A DNA stretch of 64,000 nt from contig NZ_JSUS01000071.1 in assembly GCF_000805455.1 (NCBI RefSeq), positions 310,001 through 374,000 on the forward strand. The letters are read 5' to 3'. Position numbers and translations under genes: made by a program. Numbering within the stretch: the stretch's first letter is position 1; every line of letters starts with the position of its first letter. The notes under the pieces are model-generated. The model worked only from the letters and a program-made list of their open reading frames with translations. It was not told where the DNA came from and made no database searches. This DNA comes from Acinetobacter sp. A47 (GTDB lineage Bacteria; Pseudomonadota; Gammaproteobacteria; Pseudomonadales; Moraxellaceae). Of this stretch, positions 26,879 through 36,491 are shown one piece after another.

Positions 26879-28288
26879 TTAAAGATCAAATAATTTACCC
26901 GGGTTCATAATCCCGTTCGGGTCAAATGCCAATTTCAATGCTTTCATATATTCAATTTCTTCAGGCGAACGTGAATATTGCAAATATGGCTTTTTGGTCA
27001 TGCCCACACCGTGCTCGGCAGAGATCGAACCGTCATATTTTTTCACGGTATCAAACACGTATTTATTCACCACCTGACACTTGGCAAAGAACTCATCTTT
27101 GGTCAGGTTTTCAGGTTTTAAAATATTCAAGTGCAGGTTGCCATCACCAATATGACCAAACCAGCAGATTTCAAAGTCAGGATAATTATCTTGAACAATC
27201 GCATCAATTTCACGAATAAATGCAGGTACGTGGGTAATTAAGACTGAAATGTCATTTTTGTATGGAATAAACGGCGCGATTGATTCCGAAATATCTTCAC
27301 GTAAACGCCATAAGCTTTCGACCTGATCAAGGCTCTGGCTCATCACGCCATCCAGCACCCAACCCTGCTCCATACAATGCTCAAAGATTTCCATGGCCTT
27401 GTCGACAATTGGCTCATACGGTGCTTCAAACTCAAGCAATACGTAGAATGGGCATTGTGTTTCAAATGGACGTTGTACATGACCGCGATCGAGCACCTTT
27501 TGCATCGCAAGTTCACCAAAGAACTCAAATGCGGTTAAGTCGATATCTTTCTGGAATGCATGGAGTACCGGCATCACCGCATCAAAATCAGGGACACCGA
27601 GCACCAGTACCTGCAAGTTCTGTGGCTGACGCTCAAGCTTGATTTCAGCTTCAGTGACTAGGCCTAATGTACCTTCGCCACCAATAAATAAATGCTGAAG
27701 CGAATAACCGGTGGCATTTTTAATCATGCCTTTATTTAAACGCAGGATATCGCCTTTACCTGTTACCACGGTCAGGCCAAGGACCCAGTTACGGGTCATG
27801 CCGTATTTGATGACTTTAATACCGCCCGCATTGGTGCCGATATTACCGCCAATCTGGCTTGAACCTGCTGAGGCAAAATCTACCGGATAGTACATGCCCT
27901 GTTCTTCGGCATAATTCTGTAATTGCTCAGTCACTACGCCTGCTTGTACCCGTACCATACGATCTGCCGGGAAAAACTCAAGAATCTGGTTCATCTTGTC
28001 AAAGCTGATCACGATCTCGCCATTGGTGGCGACAGCACCTGCCGAAAGACCGGTACGACCGCCCGATGGGGTAATTGCGACATTAAACTGGTTGGCAAGT
28101 TTGACGATGGCCTGCACCTGTTCAGTGCTTGAAGGAAAAACGATGACTGATGGGTTCGGATCAAAATGTTTAGTATGATCACGACCCCAATTTTCCAGAC
28201 TGTCGGCATCGGTTTTAATACGGTTTTCACCCACAATTGCCGTTAATTGGGTCAATAACTCAGGTGTTAAAGCGACTGAAGCATTCAT
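26879..28288 (-). CDS. FAD-binding oxidase, D-2-hydroxyglutarate dehydrogenase type
   Basis: A 469-residue member of the vanillyl-alcohol oxidase / GlcD flavoprotein superfamily. An FAD-binding type-4 N-terminal domain (GGRTGLSAGAVA, FASAGSSQIGGNIGTNAGG, GEGTLGLVTEAEIKL) is followed by the FAD-linked oxidase C-terminal domain with WFGHIGDGNLHLN (metal/substrate-binding His region) and ISAEHGVGMTK. The gene is transcribed divergently from serA, as for the D-2-hydroxyglutarate dehydrogenase of Pseudomonas, which removes the D-2-hydroxyglutarate made by SerA. That function is inferred here from family and position; D-lactate or glycolate oxidation remains possible. Confidence 0.85.
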   Translation of the reverse strand: MNASVALTPELLTQLTAIVGENRIKTDADSLENWGRDHTKHFDPNPSVIVFPSSTEQVQAIVKLANQFNVAITPSGGRTGLSAGAVATNGEIVISFDKMNQILEFFPADRMVRVQAGVVTEQLQNYAEEQGMYYPVDFASAGSSQIGGNIGTNAGGIKVIKYGMTRNWVLGLTVVTGKGDILRLNKGMIKNATGYSLQHLFIGGEGTLGLVTEAEIKLERQPQNLQVLVLGVPDFDAVMPVLHAFQKDIDLTAFEFFGELAMQKVLDRGHVQRPFETQCPFYVLLEFEAPYEPIVDKAMEIFEHCMEQGWVLDGVMSQSLDQVESLWRLREDISESIAPFIPYKNDISVLITHVPAFIREIDAIVQDNYPDFEICWFGHIGDGNLHLNILKPENLTKDEFFAKCQVVNKYVFDTVKKYDGSISAEHGVGMTKKPYLQYSRSPEEIEYMKALKLAFDPNGIMNPGKLFDL

Positions 28289-28635
28289 CGTTTACAGGCC
28301 TAGCAAGAAGTAAAGAGAGAGCATCTGGATAACAACATAATATTTTTCAATACTTTAATATGAACTATCCAAAATATAGAAACTCGGCAGCACAGTGCAG
28401 GCCTGAAGTGTCGAGGCCTGCCTATCAGATACCTGCATTTTACATAGAAGCAGGCATGGGATAAAGCGCAGGATAAAGATACTGTAATAACAAAATGTGT
28501 TTAACCCGTAAAATTCAGCACAAACTGAAAAATTATCAGCAATTCCGCTGTGCTAATTTTAAACCAAATATCTATAACTCAAAGCGGTATGCTATAGTAC
28601 TGCAACTAAATTTTGGCCTTTGTAGCGGAGCCGTA
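28289..28635. promoter_or_regulatory. Divergent D2HGDH / serA control region
   Basis: 347 bases separate the two start codons. They contain a perfect 8-bp inverted repeat, GCAGGCCT / AGGCCTGC, at 28397-28421, then CCTGC ... GCAGG, and a GCAGGATAAAG element near 28469-28480 that recurs upstream of spoT. Promoter hexamers were not assigned. Confidence 0.5.
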
Positions 28636-29868
28636 ATGAGCCAACATCTATCACTACCTAAAGACAAAATCCGTTTCCTTCTGCTAGAAGGCGTACATCA
28701 AAATGCGATTGATACCTTAAACGCAGCGGGTTATACCAACATCGACTACCACAAGACTGCACTTGAAGGCGAAGCTTTGAAAGAAGCCATCAAGGATGCC
28801 CACTTTATCGGTATTCGTTCCCGTACCCAGTTAACCGAAGAAATCTTTGAAGCTGCAAACAAACTGATTGCAGTAGGTTGCTTCTGTATTGGTACCAACC
28901 AGGTTGACTTAAAAGCGGCAATGTCTCGTGGTATCCCTGTTTTCAACGCACCGTATTCAAATACACGTTCGGTGGCAGAACTGGTTCTTGCTGAAACCAT
29001 TTTGTTACTTCGCCGTGTGCCTGAAAAATCGAAAGATACACATGCGGGTGGCTGGAACAAATCTGCGGTGGGTTCTTTTGAAACTCGTGGTAAGACTTTA
29101 GGTATCGTCGGTTACGGCTCGATCGGTTCACAACTTTCTGTTTTGGCAGAAAGCCTGGGTATGAAAGTCATCTATTTTGATGCTGTGACCAAATTACCAT
29201 TAGGTAATGCACGTCAGGTGGGCTCTTTAGATGAACTGTTAGAAACTGCGGATGTGGTGACTCTACACGTTCCAGATGTGCCATCTACGCGTAACTTCTT
29301 CAAGAAAGAACAGTTCGCAAAAATGAAAAAAGGCTCAATCTTCCTGAATGCTGCACGTGGTACCTGTGTGGTGATCGAAGATTTGGCGGATGCGATCAAG
29401 TCTGGCCACATTGCAGGCGCAGCGGTTGACGTATTCCCGAAAGAACCAAAAGCAAATGGTGAAGAATTCCAGTCTCCACTTCGTGGCCTAGACAACGTGA
29501 TCCTGACCCCGCACGTGGGTGGTTCGACCATGGAAGCACAAGCCAATATCGGTCTGGAAGTTGCTGAAAAATTCGTTGCGTATTCAGATAAAGGTATGAC
29601 CCTTTCTGCGGTGAACTTCCCTGAAATCGCATTACCACTTTCTGATGGTCAGCACCGTTTACTGCACATCCACAAAAACATGCCGGGCGTATTATCCAAA
29701 ATTAACACCCTGTTTGCTGAACAAGGCATCAACATCTCTGGTCAGTCATTAATGACCAAAGGTGATATCGGCTACCTGGTCATGGATGTTGACGCATCTG
29801 CATCTCAAGAAGCACTGGATACCTTGAACCATGTTGAAGGCACCATCCGCGTTCGCGTATTGTTCTAA
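28636..29868 (+). CDS. serA: Phosphoglycerate dehydrogenase
   Basis: A 410-residue D-3-phosphoglycerate dehydrogenase, first step of serine synthesis. The NAD-binding motif is GIVGYGSIGSQ (near residue 158), and catalytic-region motifs include LNAARGTCVVIEDL and ILTPHVGGSTMEAQ with the catalytic His. The C-terminal ACT domain (HIHKNMPGVLSKINTLFAEQ) is complete and mediates serine feedback. The reading frame continues upstream to 28495, but ATG 28636 has GGAG upstream and the expected N-terminus. SerA also can produce D-2-hydroxyglutarate, tying it to the divergent flavoprotein. Confidence 0.97.
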   Translation: MSQHLSLPKDKIRFLLLEGVHQNAIDTLNAAGYTNIDYHKTALEGEALKEAIKDAHFIGIRSRTQLTEEIFEAANKLIAVGCFCIGTNQVDLKAAMSRGIPVFNAPYSNTRSVAELVLAETILLLRRVPEKSKDTHAGGWNKSAVGSFETRGKTLGIVGYGSIGSQLSVLAESLGMKVIYFDAVTKLPLGNARQVGSLDELLETADVVTLHVPDVPSTRNFFKKEQFAKMKKGSIFLNAARGTCVVIEDLADAIKSGHIAGAAVDVFPKEPKANGEEFQSPLRGLDNVILTPHVGGSTMEAQANIGLEVAEKFVAYSDKGMTLSAVNFPEIALPLSDGQHRLLHIHKNMPGVLSKINTLFAEQGINISGQSLMTKGDIGYLVMDVDASASQEALDTLNHVEGTIRVRVLF

Positions 29869-29889
29869 TTTATAGTTAGAAATATGCTG

Positions 29890-29920
29890 AAAAAGCCACA
29901 GCCGATGCTGTGGCTTTTTT
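29890..29920 (+). terminator. serA terminator
   Basis: AAAAGCCACAGC / GCTGTGGCTTTTTT with a 4-base loop, 21 bases after the serA stop. Confidence 0.93.
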
Positions 29921-29971
29921 ATGGGCATTTGAATTATTATGTGAATATTATACCGAATGTAAAAAAACAAG

Positions 29972-30856
29972 ATGTCTAGCCCTGTACTGAAAACACCTCT
30001 GCATGCTTTATTGTTGTTGATGATTGCCATGTTATGTGTACAAGGCAGCGGTTCTTTAGCCAAAATCCTGTTTCAAAGCTTTCCTGTGCTGACCGTCTCT
30101 GCCATGCGCCTGTTTTTTGGGGCAATGATTCTGGCGTTCATTTTCAAGATCTGGACCATTAATTTTAAAGTGGTGCACTGGAAAGCTATTCTCAGCTATG
30201 GTGTTGCGCTGGCAGGTATGAATGCCCTGTTTTATTTATCCCTTGAGCGTTTACCTTTAGGCTTGGCAGTTGCCTTTGAGTTTATTGGCCCCTTAAGTGT
30301 TGCTTTATATCACGCCCGGCAAAAATACGATTTTATCTGGGTCGGCTGTGCCATTCTCGGTCTGGTTTTGCTATTTCCCTTACAGCAGGCCCAGCAAGGT
30401 CTCGACCTGATCGGCGTATTGTTTGCTATCAGTGCAGGTGCCTGCTGGGCACTGTATATTATTGCCGGACAAAAGCCTTCCGGCATCTCAGGCAATCACA
30501 CCGTTTGTCTGGGTATGTCGATTGGCATGCTCTGCTTGCTGCCTTTTGCGCTCTTCTCCGGAGCAGTCGATCGGGTGTTTGAACTACCGAATTTATATTA
30601 TTTTATTGGCCTGGCAATTTTAGCCAGTGCCCTGCCTTTTACCTTGGAAATGATTGCCTTACGGAGTTTGACCCCGCTGAGCTTCGGTACGTTGATGAGT
30701 CTCGAACCTGCTGTTGCTGCACTTTCCGGCTTTGTCTTTCTGGGTGAAACCTTACTCTGGAATCAGTGGCTGGCCTTGGGCACCATCATTATTGCCTCGA
30801 TTGGCTGTACCTTTACCACGCAGCAAGCGCGACAGCACAAAGAAGAGGTCAAATAA
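29972..30856 (+). CDS. RhtA-like EamA/DMT amino-acid exporter
   Basis: A 294-residue, ten-helix drug/metabolite transporter of the EamA superfamily. The layout matches E. coli RhtA (threonine/homoserine exporter): VQGSGSLAKILF in helix 1, LGLAVAFEFIGPLSVAL, ISAGACWALYIIAG, ALPFTLEMIALRSLT and MSLEPAVAALSGFVFLGE in the two EamA repeats. The next gene downstream is a paralog that overlaps its upstream frame but starts after its stop. Confidence 0.85.
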   Translation: MSSPVLKTPLHALLLLMIAMLCVQGSGSLAKILFQSFPVLTVSAMRLFFGAMILAFIFKIWTINFKVVHWKAILSYGVALAGMNALFYLSLERLPLGLAVAFEFIGPLSVALYHARQKYDFIWVGCAILGLVLLFPLQQAQQGLDLIGVLFAISAGACWALYIIAGQKPSGISGNHTVCLGMSIGMLCLLPFALFSGAVDRVFELPNLYYFIGLAILASALPFTLEMIALRSLTPLSFGTLMSLEPAVAALSGFVFLGETLLWNQWLALGTIIIASIGCTFTTQQARQHKEEVK

Positions 30857-30909
30857 CCAATGCTGTATCCTTTCACCAAACACGCTTGTCCGCTGATGGG
30901 TGTCCGCTC

Positions 30910-31767
30910 ATGAAAAATCTCCAGCTCGTTGCTGTGCTCTACATGATCCTGTCGATGGTGTCTTACCAGATCAGTGCTTCATTTGCCAAGCAACTGATTG
31001 CTACACTTGATCCACTGACCGTAACCATTTTAAGGCTCTGTTTTGCCAGTGTTTTAGTTGCCATCATGTTTCGGTCATGGAAGATTATCTCTAAATTGAA
31101 CCAGTTGAAATGGCGCGATCTACTCTGCTATAGCGCTGCGCTAGGCTGCATGAATATCCTGTTTTATACCTCTTTGGGCAAACTCCCCCAAGGGATTGCA
31201 GTGGGGCTTGAGTTTATTGGTCCGCTCGGTCTGGCATTGTTGTCGATTAAGCAGCGTAGTGATTATATCTGGGTCGCGTTTGCAATTTTAGGCATCGCAT
31301 TAATGGTGCCCTGGCAGGATGCACATGCCCAGCATTTTTCTTATGTTGGTGCTGCCTGTGCATTAAGTGCAGGTTTCTTCTGGGCACTGTATATTTATTA
31401 TGGGCATCGTGTCGTCCAGCAAAACATCGGCATGCATGCGCTGACCATCGCAATCGGGTTATCCGCCCTGACCCTGCTGCCTTTTGGTCTCTGGAATAAT
31501 GCGCCTGCACTGCTAGATACCCAATATTGGGGCAAGGCTTTGATTATTGCCCTGCTGGCAACGGCAATCCCTTATGCGCTAGATTTAATGGCACTGAAGC
31601 GTCTCAGCAAACTCAGTTATGGGACACTTTCCAGCCTAGCACCTGCATTGGCTGCACTGGCAGGTTTAGTCCTGCTCCATGAAAAAATCAGCCTGATTCA
31701 ATGGGTGGCTTTGGCCTGTATTATGGTGGCTTCAATTGGTGTGACGTTGCGGGGTGGGAAAGCTTAG
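30910..31767 (+). CDS. Second RhtA-like EamA/DMT exporter
   Basis: A 285-residue paralog of the preceding transporter, with the same blocks: QISASFAKQLI, GIAVGLEFIGPLGLAL, LSAGFFWALYIYYG, AIPYALDLMALKRLS and LSSLAPALAALAGLVLL. A longer frame begins upstream at 30766, inside the previous gene, but the ATG at 30910 gives the family-type N-terminus and lies about 50 bases after the previous stop. The tandem arrangement suggests local duplication; the substrates may differ. Confidence 0.82.
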   Translation: MKNLQLVAVLYMILSMVSYQISASFAKQLIATLDPLTVTILRLCFASVLVAIMFRSWKIISKLNQLKWRDLLCYSAALGCMNILFYTSLGKLPQGIAVGLEFIGPLGLALLSIKQRSDYIWVAFAILGIALMVPWQDAHAQHFSYVGAACALSAGFFWALYIYYGHRVVQQNIGMHALTIAIGLSALTLLPFGLWNNAPALLDTQYWGKALIIALLATAIPYALDLMALKRLSKLSYGTLSSLAPALAALAGLVLLHEKISLIQWVALACIMVASIGVTLRGGKA

Positions 31768-31780
31768 TTGATCTAAGCCT

Positions 31781-32554
31781 CTATCCTACAATGATCTGAT
31801 AGCCCAAGCGGCAAATCAAGATACTCACCAAAATCAGGAATAAAATACGGATAAAGCCACTGCCATATTTTAAAGCCAAGCGGACCCCCAGTAATGAACC
31901 GGCAATATTGGCAACCGCCATCATCAGGCCCAAGGCAAACAGCACATGACCTGTAGGAACGAAGAAGCTTAATGCGGCCAGATTGGTCATTAAATTGCCA
32001 ATCTTTGCCAATGCCGAAGCATGTAAAAAATCGACCTGTAGAAAACGGATAAAAAAGAAAATAAAGAAACTGCCTGTACCCGGACCAAAAATACCGTCAT
32101 AGAAACCAATGGCTAAACTACCGATTGCAGCAAGCAGCAGTAACTTTGGGGTAATCTGCTGCTCCACATGCACTTGCCCAAACTGCTTTTTGGCGAAGGT
32201 ATAAACCGCAATCACAATCAGCATCACCAAGACAATCGGTCTTAAGATATGAGTGGGAATCAGCGATACACAGGCGGCCCCCATAAAGGAGCTGATAAAG
32301 GCAAACAGCGCAATCACGCCCAACAGCGACCATTGCAATTTCACCCGTCGCACAAAGGAAAATGCAGCCGAGCCTGTCCCAAAAATGGATGCCAGCTTAT
32401 TGGTACCAAATAAGGTGGCAGGTGCAGTTTGAGGTAAGGCACCCATCAAGGCGGGAATCTGAATCAGCCCACCACCACCAACGGCGGCATCAATGGTTCC
32501 TGCACAAAAAGCAAAGAACACCAGTGTCAGAATCAGTTCCCATTCCATGGACAA
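31781..32554 (-). CDS. TSUP family (TauE/SafE) permease
   Basis: A 257-residue inner membrane protein of the sulfite exporter TauE/SafE family with eight hydrophobic helices. The N-terminal GTIDAAVGGGGLIQIPALMG and the central GFYDGIFGPGTGSFFIFFFI are the two duplicated signature segments. Substrates of this family (sulfite, sulfoacetate, other small organic anions) cannot be told from sequence. It lies 5 bases downstream of truB on the same strand, so it may be transcribed with it. Confidence 0.88.
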   Translation of the reverse strand: MSMEWELILTLVFFAFCAGTIDAAVGGGGLIQIPALMGALPQTAPATLFGTNKLASIFGTGSAAFSFVRRVKLQWSLLGVIALFAFISSFMGAACVSLIPTHILRPIVLVMLIVIAVYTFAKKQFGQVHVEQQITPKLLLLAAIGSLAIGFYDGIFGPGTGSFFIFFFIRFLQVDFLHASALAKIGNLMTNLAALSFFVPTGHVLFALGLMMAVANIAGSLLGVRLALKYGSGFIRILFLILVSILICRLGYQIIVG

Positions 32555-32559
32555 TATCC

Positions 32560-33453
32560 TTACAGATTTAACAGACGTTTAGGTACCAGACGTTTTTTAT
32601 CCGTGATTTCAGCCAGCCCCAGACAACGTTCGCCATCAAACACCAGCACTTCAGGCGCAGCTTCATGATCAATATTGCTTTCCTGACCATTGCCGAAATA
32701 TTTTTCACGGCCTTCCGGCAACTGCACGCGTGGAAAATGCTCGACGGGTGCATACACAGGCAACAATAACGCATCGCGCTGTTCTTGGGTCAGGCTTTCA
32801 AGATATTCAATGGTATAGTCTGGATTAATCTCAAAATGTCCGGTTTGGGTACGATGTAGCTTGGTGAGGTGTCCACCGCAACCCAAAGCCTCACCAATAT
32901 CTTCGCCCAATACACGAATATAGGTACCTTTCGAGCAGGTCACATCCAGGGTCAGGCTATCTTCGGTAAAATCGACTAGCTTTAAATCATAAATGCTGAC
33001 CGGACGTGCGGCACGTTCAATCTCGATTCCCTGCCGTGCCAATTCATATAACGGGCGGCCTTCACGTTTCAATGCTGAATACATCGGCGGAACTTGCTGA
33101 ATATCACCTCTGAACTCTGCCAGTACCTGTTCAATACCTTCTGCTGTTAAAGCCGGTACTTCTCTCTGCTGGAGAATTTCACCTTCCACATCACCTGTCG
33201 CGGTGGTTTGGCCTAACTTGACCGTGGTTTGATAACGTTTGGTTGAATCAAGTAAATAATGTGAAAATTTGGTCGCTTCCCCCAGACAGATCGGCAACAA
33301 TCCGGTCGCCAAGGGGTCAAGCGCTCCGGTATGGCCCGCCTTTTGTGCATTGAATAGACGGCGTACCTTTTGTAGTGCCGAGTTAGAACTTAAGCCTAAA
33401 GGCTTGTTTAATAGGAACACACCGCTTAAATGACGGTAAGCACTTTTTTTCAT
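32560..33453 (-). CDS. truB: tRNA pseudouridine(55) synthase
   Basis: A 297-residue protein with the TruB hallmarks: [20 protein letters not shown] at the N-terminus, [20 protein letters not shown] with the catalytic Asp, and [20 protein letters not shown] as motif III. It makes pseudouridine at position 55 of the T-loop of nearly all tRNAs. The ATG at 33453 is used; a TTG five codons upstream is in frame. The C-terminal PUA-like domain is present. The gene lies next to the rplS operon but is separated from it by a terminator. Confidence 0.95.
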   Translation of the reverse strand: MKKSAYRHLSGVFLLNKPLGLSSNSALQKVRRLFNAQKAGHTGALDPLATGLLPICLGEATKFSHYLLDSTKRYQTTVKLGQTTATGDVEGEILQQREVPALTAEGIEQVLAEFRGDIQQVPPMYSALKREGRPLYELARQGIEIERAARPVSIYDLKLVDFTEDSLTLDVTCSKGTYIRVLGEDIGEALGCGGHLTKLHRTQTGHFEINPDYTIEYLESLTQEQRDALLLPVYAPVEHFPRVQLPEGREKYFGNGQESNIDHEAAPEVLVFDGERCLGLAEITDKKRLVPKRLLNL

Positions 33454-33542
33454 AAAAAGAAAAGTCAAAGCATAAAGACCTATTTTAGCAAAACTAGGCC
33501 AAAGATTTAGAAAAGGATTGGCTTTTCAGCCGATACAGACAT

Positions 33543-33569
33543 AAAAAAATGCGCCAAAGGCGCATTTTT
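33543..33569 (-). terminator. Terminator of the rpsP-rimM-trmD-rplS operon
   Basis: AAAAAATGCGCC / GGCGCATTTTTT with a 3-base loop and A/T runs on both sides, about 20 bases after the rplS stop. Confidence 0.93.
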
Positions 33570-33591
33570 TTGCTTTACAACAAAGTTAAAA

Positions 33592-33963
33592 TTAACCTTG
33601 TTTACGAGCTGGTAACTTTTCACGAATACGTGCAGCTTTACCAGACAACTCGCGTAGGTAGTAAAGTTTAGCACGACGAACGTCACCACGACGTTTCACT
33701 TCGATCTTAGCAACGATTGGAGAGTGAGTTTGGAAAACACGCTCAACACCAACACCGCTAGAGATTTTACGAACTGTGAAAGCAGAGTTTAAACCACGGT
33801 TTTTCTTCGCGATTACAACACCTTCAAATGCCTGAAGACGCTCACGGTCACCCTCTTTTACTTTAACTTGAACGATAACTGTATCGCCCGGTGCAAAAGC
33901 AGGGATGTCTGATTTTAACTGTGCATTTTCAACAGCTTGAACTAAAGGATGTTTACCACTCAT
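33592..33963 (-). CDS. rplS: 50S ribosomal protein L19
   Basis: A 123-residue L19: [52 protein letters not shown] and [20 protein letters not shown] are standard blocks. GGAG precedes the ATG at 33963; upstream in-frame codons are not part of L19. It is the last gene of the conserved rpsP-rimM-trmD-rplS unit and is separated from trmD by 192 bases. Confidence 0.97.
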   Translation of the reverse strand: MSGKHPLVQAVENAQLKSDIPAFAPGDTVIVQVKVKEGDRERLQAFEGVVIAKKNRGLNSAFTVRKISSGVGVERVFQTHSPIVAKIEVKRRGDVRRAKLYYLRELSGKAARIREKLPARKQG

Positions 33964-34053
33964 GTGGAATCTCCAATATGTGCGGGAGAGAAGAGGTCTC
34001 TGACACCGCTGAGGATAGAGGCTAAAGCGCATATCTCTCGTTTAACTTTCCCC

Positions 34054-34124
34054 TTAAGACGAACATCTTAAAGAGCCTATTTTTAACTTAAACAACGTTT
34101 AAGTAGAACTCGAAGCAAAGCTTC
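34054..34124 (-). repeat. Three consecutive small hairpins in the trmD-rplS gap
   Basis: TTAAGA/TCTTAA (34054-34071), CTTAAAC/GTTTAAG (34087-34103, perfect 7 bp with a 3-base loop) and GAAGC/GCTTC (34112-34124) lie in a row between trmD and rplS. None has a T-run of terminator type. Confidence 0.6.
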
Positions 34125-34155
34125 TCGTTGTGTACGAAGATCAACTGCTATCAGT

Positions 34156-34896
34156 TTAACCTTTCGAATTTTTTAACCATTTCATTTGCTGTTTGCTCAA
34201 CGTTACTTTTTCAACCAGTTCTGGCCGACGTTCTAAAGTCCGTTGATAACGCTGCAAAAAACGCCATTTCTCAATATTGGCATGATGTCCTGATTTAAGT
34301 ACCTCAGGCACATCCAGCCCTTCAAAATGGTCTGGCTTGGTATATTGTGGACAATCCAGCAGACCATCCACAAAAGAATCCTGGATCGCTGATTGCTCGT
34401 CAGTCATGACATTGGGCAAACGGCGAATAATACTATCGAGCAACACCATGGCAGGAAGTTCACCACCCGACAACACGTAATCCCCGATTGACCATTCCTG
34501 ATCAACATAATGCTGGATTAAACGCTCATCGACGCCCTCATAACGCCCACACAATACAATCAAACCATCATAATCAACGAATTGTTGTACTGCCTGTTCA
34601 TTTAAGGTTTTGCCTTGCGGTGACATATACACCACTGGGGCATGAACACAGCCTGCTTGTGAAGCAAGTTGTTTGGCATGATTAATTGCTTTTGCCAAAG
34701 GCTCAGCCATCATCACCATACCCGGGCCACCACCGAAAGGACGTTCATCCACTCGCTTGTAATTGCCCTCAGCAAAATCTCGTGGGTTAATGCAAGTCAC
34801 TTGCACGATGTCACGCTTTGCTGCACGTCCGCTAATCCCGTACGCTGTAATCGCTTCAAACATTTCAGGAAACAATGTGATGACTGCAAAAAACAC
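34156..34896 (-). CDS. trmD: tRNA (guanine(37)-N1)-methyltransferase
   Basis: A 246-residue SPOUT-class methyltransferase that makes m1G37 in tRNAs, preventing frameshifts. The trefoil-knot SAM-binding segments are [16 protein letters not shown] and [20 protein letters not shown]; the N-terminal [20 protein letters not shown] and C-terminal [20 protein letters not shown] blocks are conserved. Operon: 45 bases after rimM. Confidence 0.97.
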   Translation of the reverse strand: MFFAVITLFPEMFEAITAYGISGRAAKRDIVQVTCINPRDFAEGNYKRVDERPFGGGPGMVMMAEPLAKAINHAKQLASQAGCVHAPVVYMSPQGKTLNEQAVQQFVDYDGLIVLCGRYEGVDERLIQHYVDQEWSIGDYVLSGGELPAMVLLDSIIRRLPNVMTDEQSAIQDSFVDGLLDCPQYTKPDHFEGLDVPEVLKSGHHANIEKWRFLQRYQRTLERRPELVEKVTLSKQQMKWLKNSKG

Positions 34897-34941
34897 CGCA
34901 GACTCCTCTATTTTCCTGCTGCGCTACTTTCCCTAAAAGGA

Positions 34942-35490
34942 TTAGTAGTCTACGCCCCAGTTGACGTAAATACGACCAGCTTCAAGATCAACGCGTTGTA
35001 CCACATCTTTATGCCACGGAATCATTCGCTCTTCAGCATCAACACTGTCGGCAGTCGCTTTGACCACCATGACATCATTGGCACCGGTTTCAAACAGTTC
35101 GTAGATTTGACCGAGATTGACTTCCTGTTCATCCTCTCCAAGACCCAACACGGTTAAGCCTTTGAGATCAGACCAGTAATACTCGTCTACATCTGCTTTT
35201 GGAAGCTGTGATTTGGCAATCCAGATATTTGCGCCAACCAGGTTTTCTGCAGCAGTGCGATCATTTACGCCCTTTAATGCCACAACCAGGCCTTTGCCAT
35301 GTGGTTTCCAACGTTTTACATCCATGGTTTGCCACCCAGCCTTGGTCTCAACGTACCAAGGAAGGTAGTCAAACATATTGCTCATCGGTTCAGTATTTGA
35401 ATAAACCCAGAGCCACCCATTCAATCCATAAGCTGAACGTAACTGTCCAATCTGAATACGATCTTCTGGCACATTCGGTGTCGATGTCAT
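34942..35490 (-). CDS. rimM: Ribosome maturation factor RimM
   Basis: A 182-residue RimM: RIQIGQLRSAYGLNGWLWVYS at the start, a beta-barrel N-domain, then a PRC-barrel C-domain with EYYWSDLKGLTVLG and ERMIPWHKDVVQRVDLEAGR. It binds S19 in the 30S head during assembly. It starts 16 bases after rpsP, within the conserved operon. Confidence 0.95.
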   Translation of the reverse strand: MTSTPNVPEDRIQIGQLRSAYGLNGWLWVYSNTEPMSNMFDYLPWYVETKAGWQTMDVKRWKPHGKGLVVALKGVNDRTAAENLVGANIWIAKSQLPKADVDEYYWSDLKGLTVLGLGEDEQEVNLGQIYELFETGANDVMVVKATADSVDAEERMIPWHKDVVQRVDLEAGRIYVNWGVDY

Positions 35491-35506
35491 GGGCTACCTA
35501 CTACAA

Positions 35507-35764
35507 TTAAGCAGCAGTTGCAGCTTTTTTAGCTTGAGCAGCTAAAGAAGCAACGCGTTCTGAAGGTTGAGCACCTTGAGCAACCCAGTGAGCAAAACGG
35601 TCAGCGTCTAAACGAACTTTTTCAGCCTTACCTTGTGCAGTTGGGTTAAAGAAACCGATACGTTCGATGAAACGACCGTCACGTGCGTTACGGCTATCAG
35701 TTACAACGATTTGATAGAATGGACGTTTTTTTGCACCACCGCGCGCTAAACGAATAACAACCAT
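35507..35764 (-). CDS. rpsP: 30S ribosomal protein S16
   Basis: An 85-residue S16 with [20 protein letters not shown] and [14 protein letters not shown] as diagnostic blocks. The ATG at 35764 is preceded by AAGG and is the family start; the frame upstream (to 35818) is not S16. First gene of the operon; its promoter must lie in 35765-35927. A TAGAAT at 35845-35850 on the minus strand is a possible -10 box. Confidence 0.95.
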   Translation of the reverse strand: MVVIRLARGGAKKRPFYQIVVTDSRNARDGRFIERIGFFNPTAQGKAEKVRLDADRFAHWVAQGAQPSERVASLAAQAKKAATAA

Positions 35765-35927
35765 GAGAACAACCTTATAATTTTTACGGATTATCCCTGC
35801 GCCGACCACCGGCAACATTTCAAACCCCTTTCATAGAGGGCGATATTCTACGTTAAATTGTCCATGAAATAAAGATTATTTTTCGGCTTATCCACAGCTT
35901 TGAATTTAATTGTTAAAATCTGCCAGC

Positions 35928-36491
35928 TTACCAGTCTTCGCTACCCAGTCCACAAGTCTGGTCCGTGATATTTGCCGGAGTTCTGGTCTTACATTTATAG
36001 CCTGAGCTGGTCAGCAGCAAGGAATCATTTCGCGGGCTTTGACTCACTGCCTTAAGCGACCAGCTTTGTGTATTCAGCGTCAGGCTGAGCGTGAATTTCT
36101 GTTTGCCGCTGATGGCATCTAAAGGTAACAGCAGCGTCTGATCGGTAGCGCTTGCGACCGAGTAATAAGGCCCCTGATTGGCCGGGGTGCCTTTGAGTAC
36201 AAAACCATCATAGCTAAAGTTGCGTACCCGATGCTTTTCCAGCAGTTCAGCGACCTTCAGCATTTCCTGCTGTGCCGTAGTCAACTCGGCACGGCGGATA
36301 TAAACCTGATAACCCGGGATCGCGACCGCTGCAATAATTGCAACCATCGCAACCGTAATCATCAGTTCAATAAGGGTAAAACCCGCCCGCCCGGTACCTG
36401 CCGGATCACAGCCCGGCGCATGGACAGAACGGCCGGTAGTCGCAGCCGATGCCCTGATTTCAAATAATCGGCTGCTATTCATTACGTTCAT
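35928..36491 (-). CDS. PilE-like minor pilin, tip operon copy B
   Basis: A 187-residue type IV prepilin with the cleavage site [21 protein letters not shown], followed by the long N-terminal helix and a globular domain with a C-terminal Cys pair (YKCKTR ... DQTCG). The leader peptide is 37 residues (34 if the second ATG at 36482 is used), far longer than the usual 6-15, and contains a Cys and several Arg. Both ATGs lie inside the 3' end of pilY1 copy B (overlap 17 or 8 bases), so translation is probably coupled. It corresponds to the ComE-type pilin of copy A; no ComF-like partner follows. Confidence 0.88.
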   Translation of the reverse strand: MNVMNSSRLFEIRASAATTGRSVHAPGCDPAGTGRAGFTLIELMITVAMVAIIAAVAIPGYQVYIRRAELTTAQQEMLKVAELLEKHRVRNFSYDGFVLKGTPANQGPYYSVASATDQTLLLPLDAISGKQKFTLSLTLNTQSWSLKAVSQSPRNDSLLLTSSGYKCKTRTPANITDQTCGLGSEDW

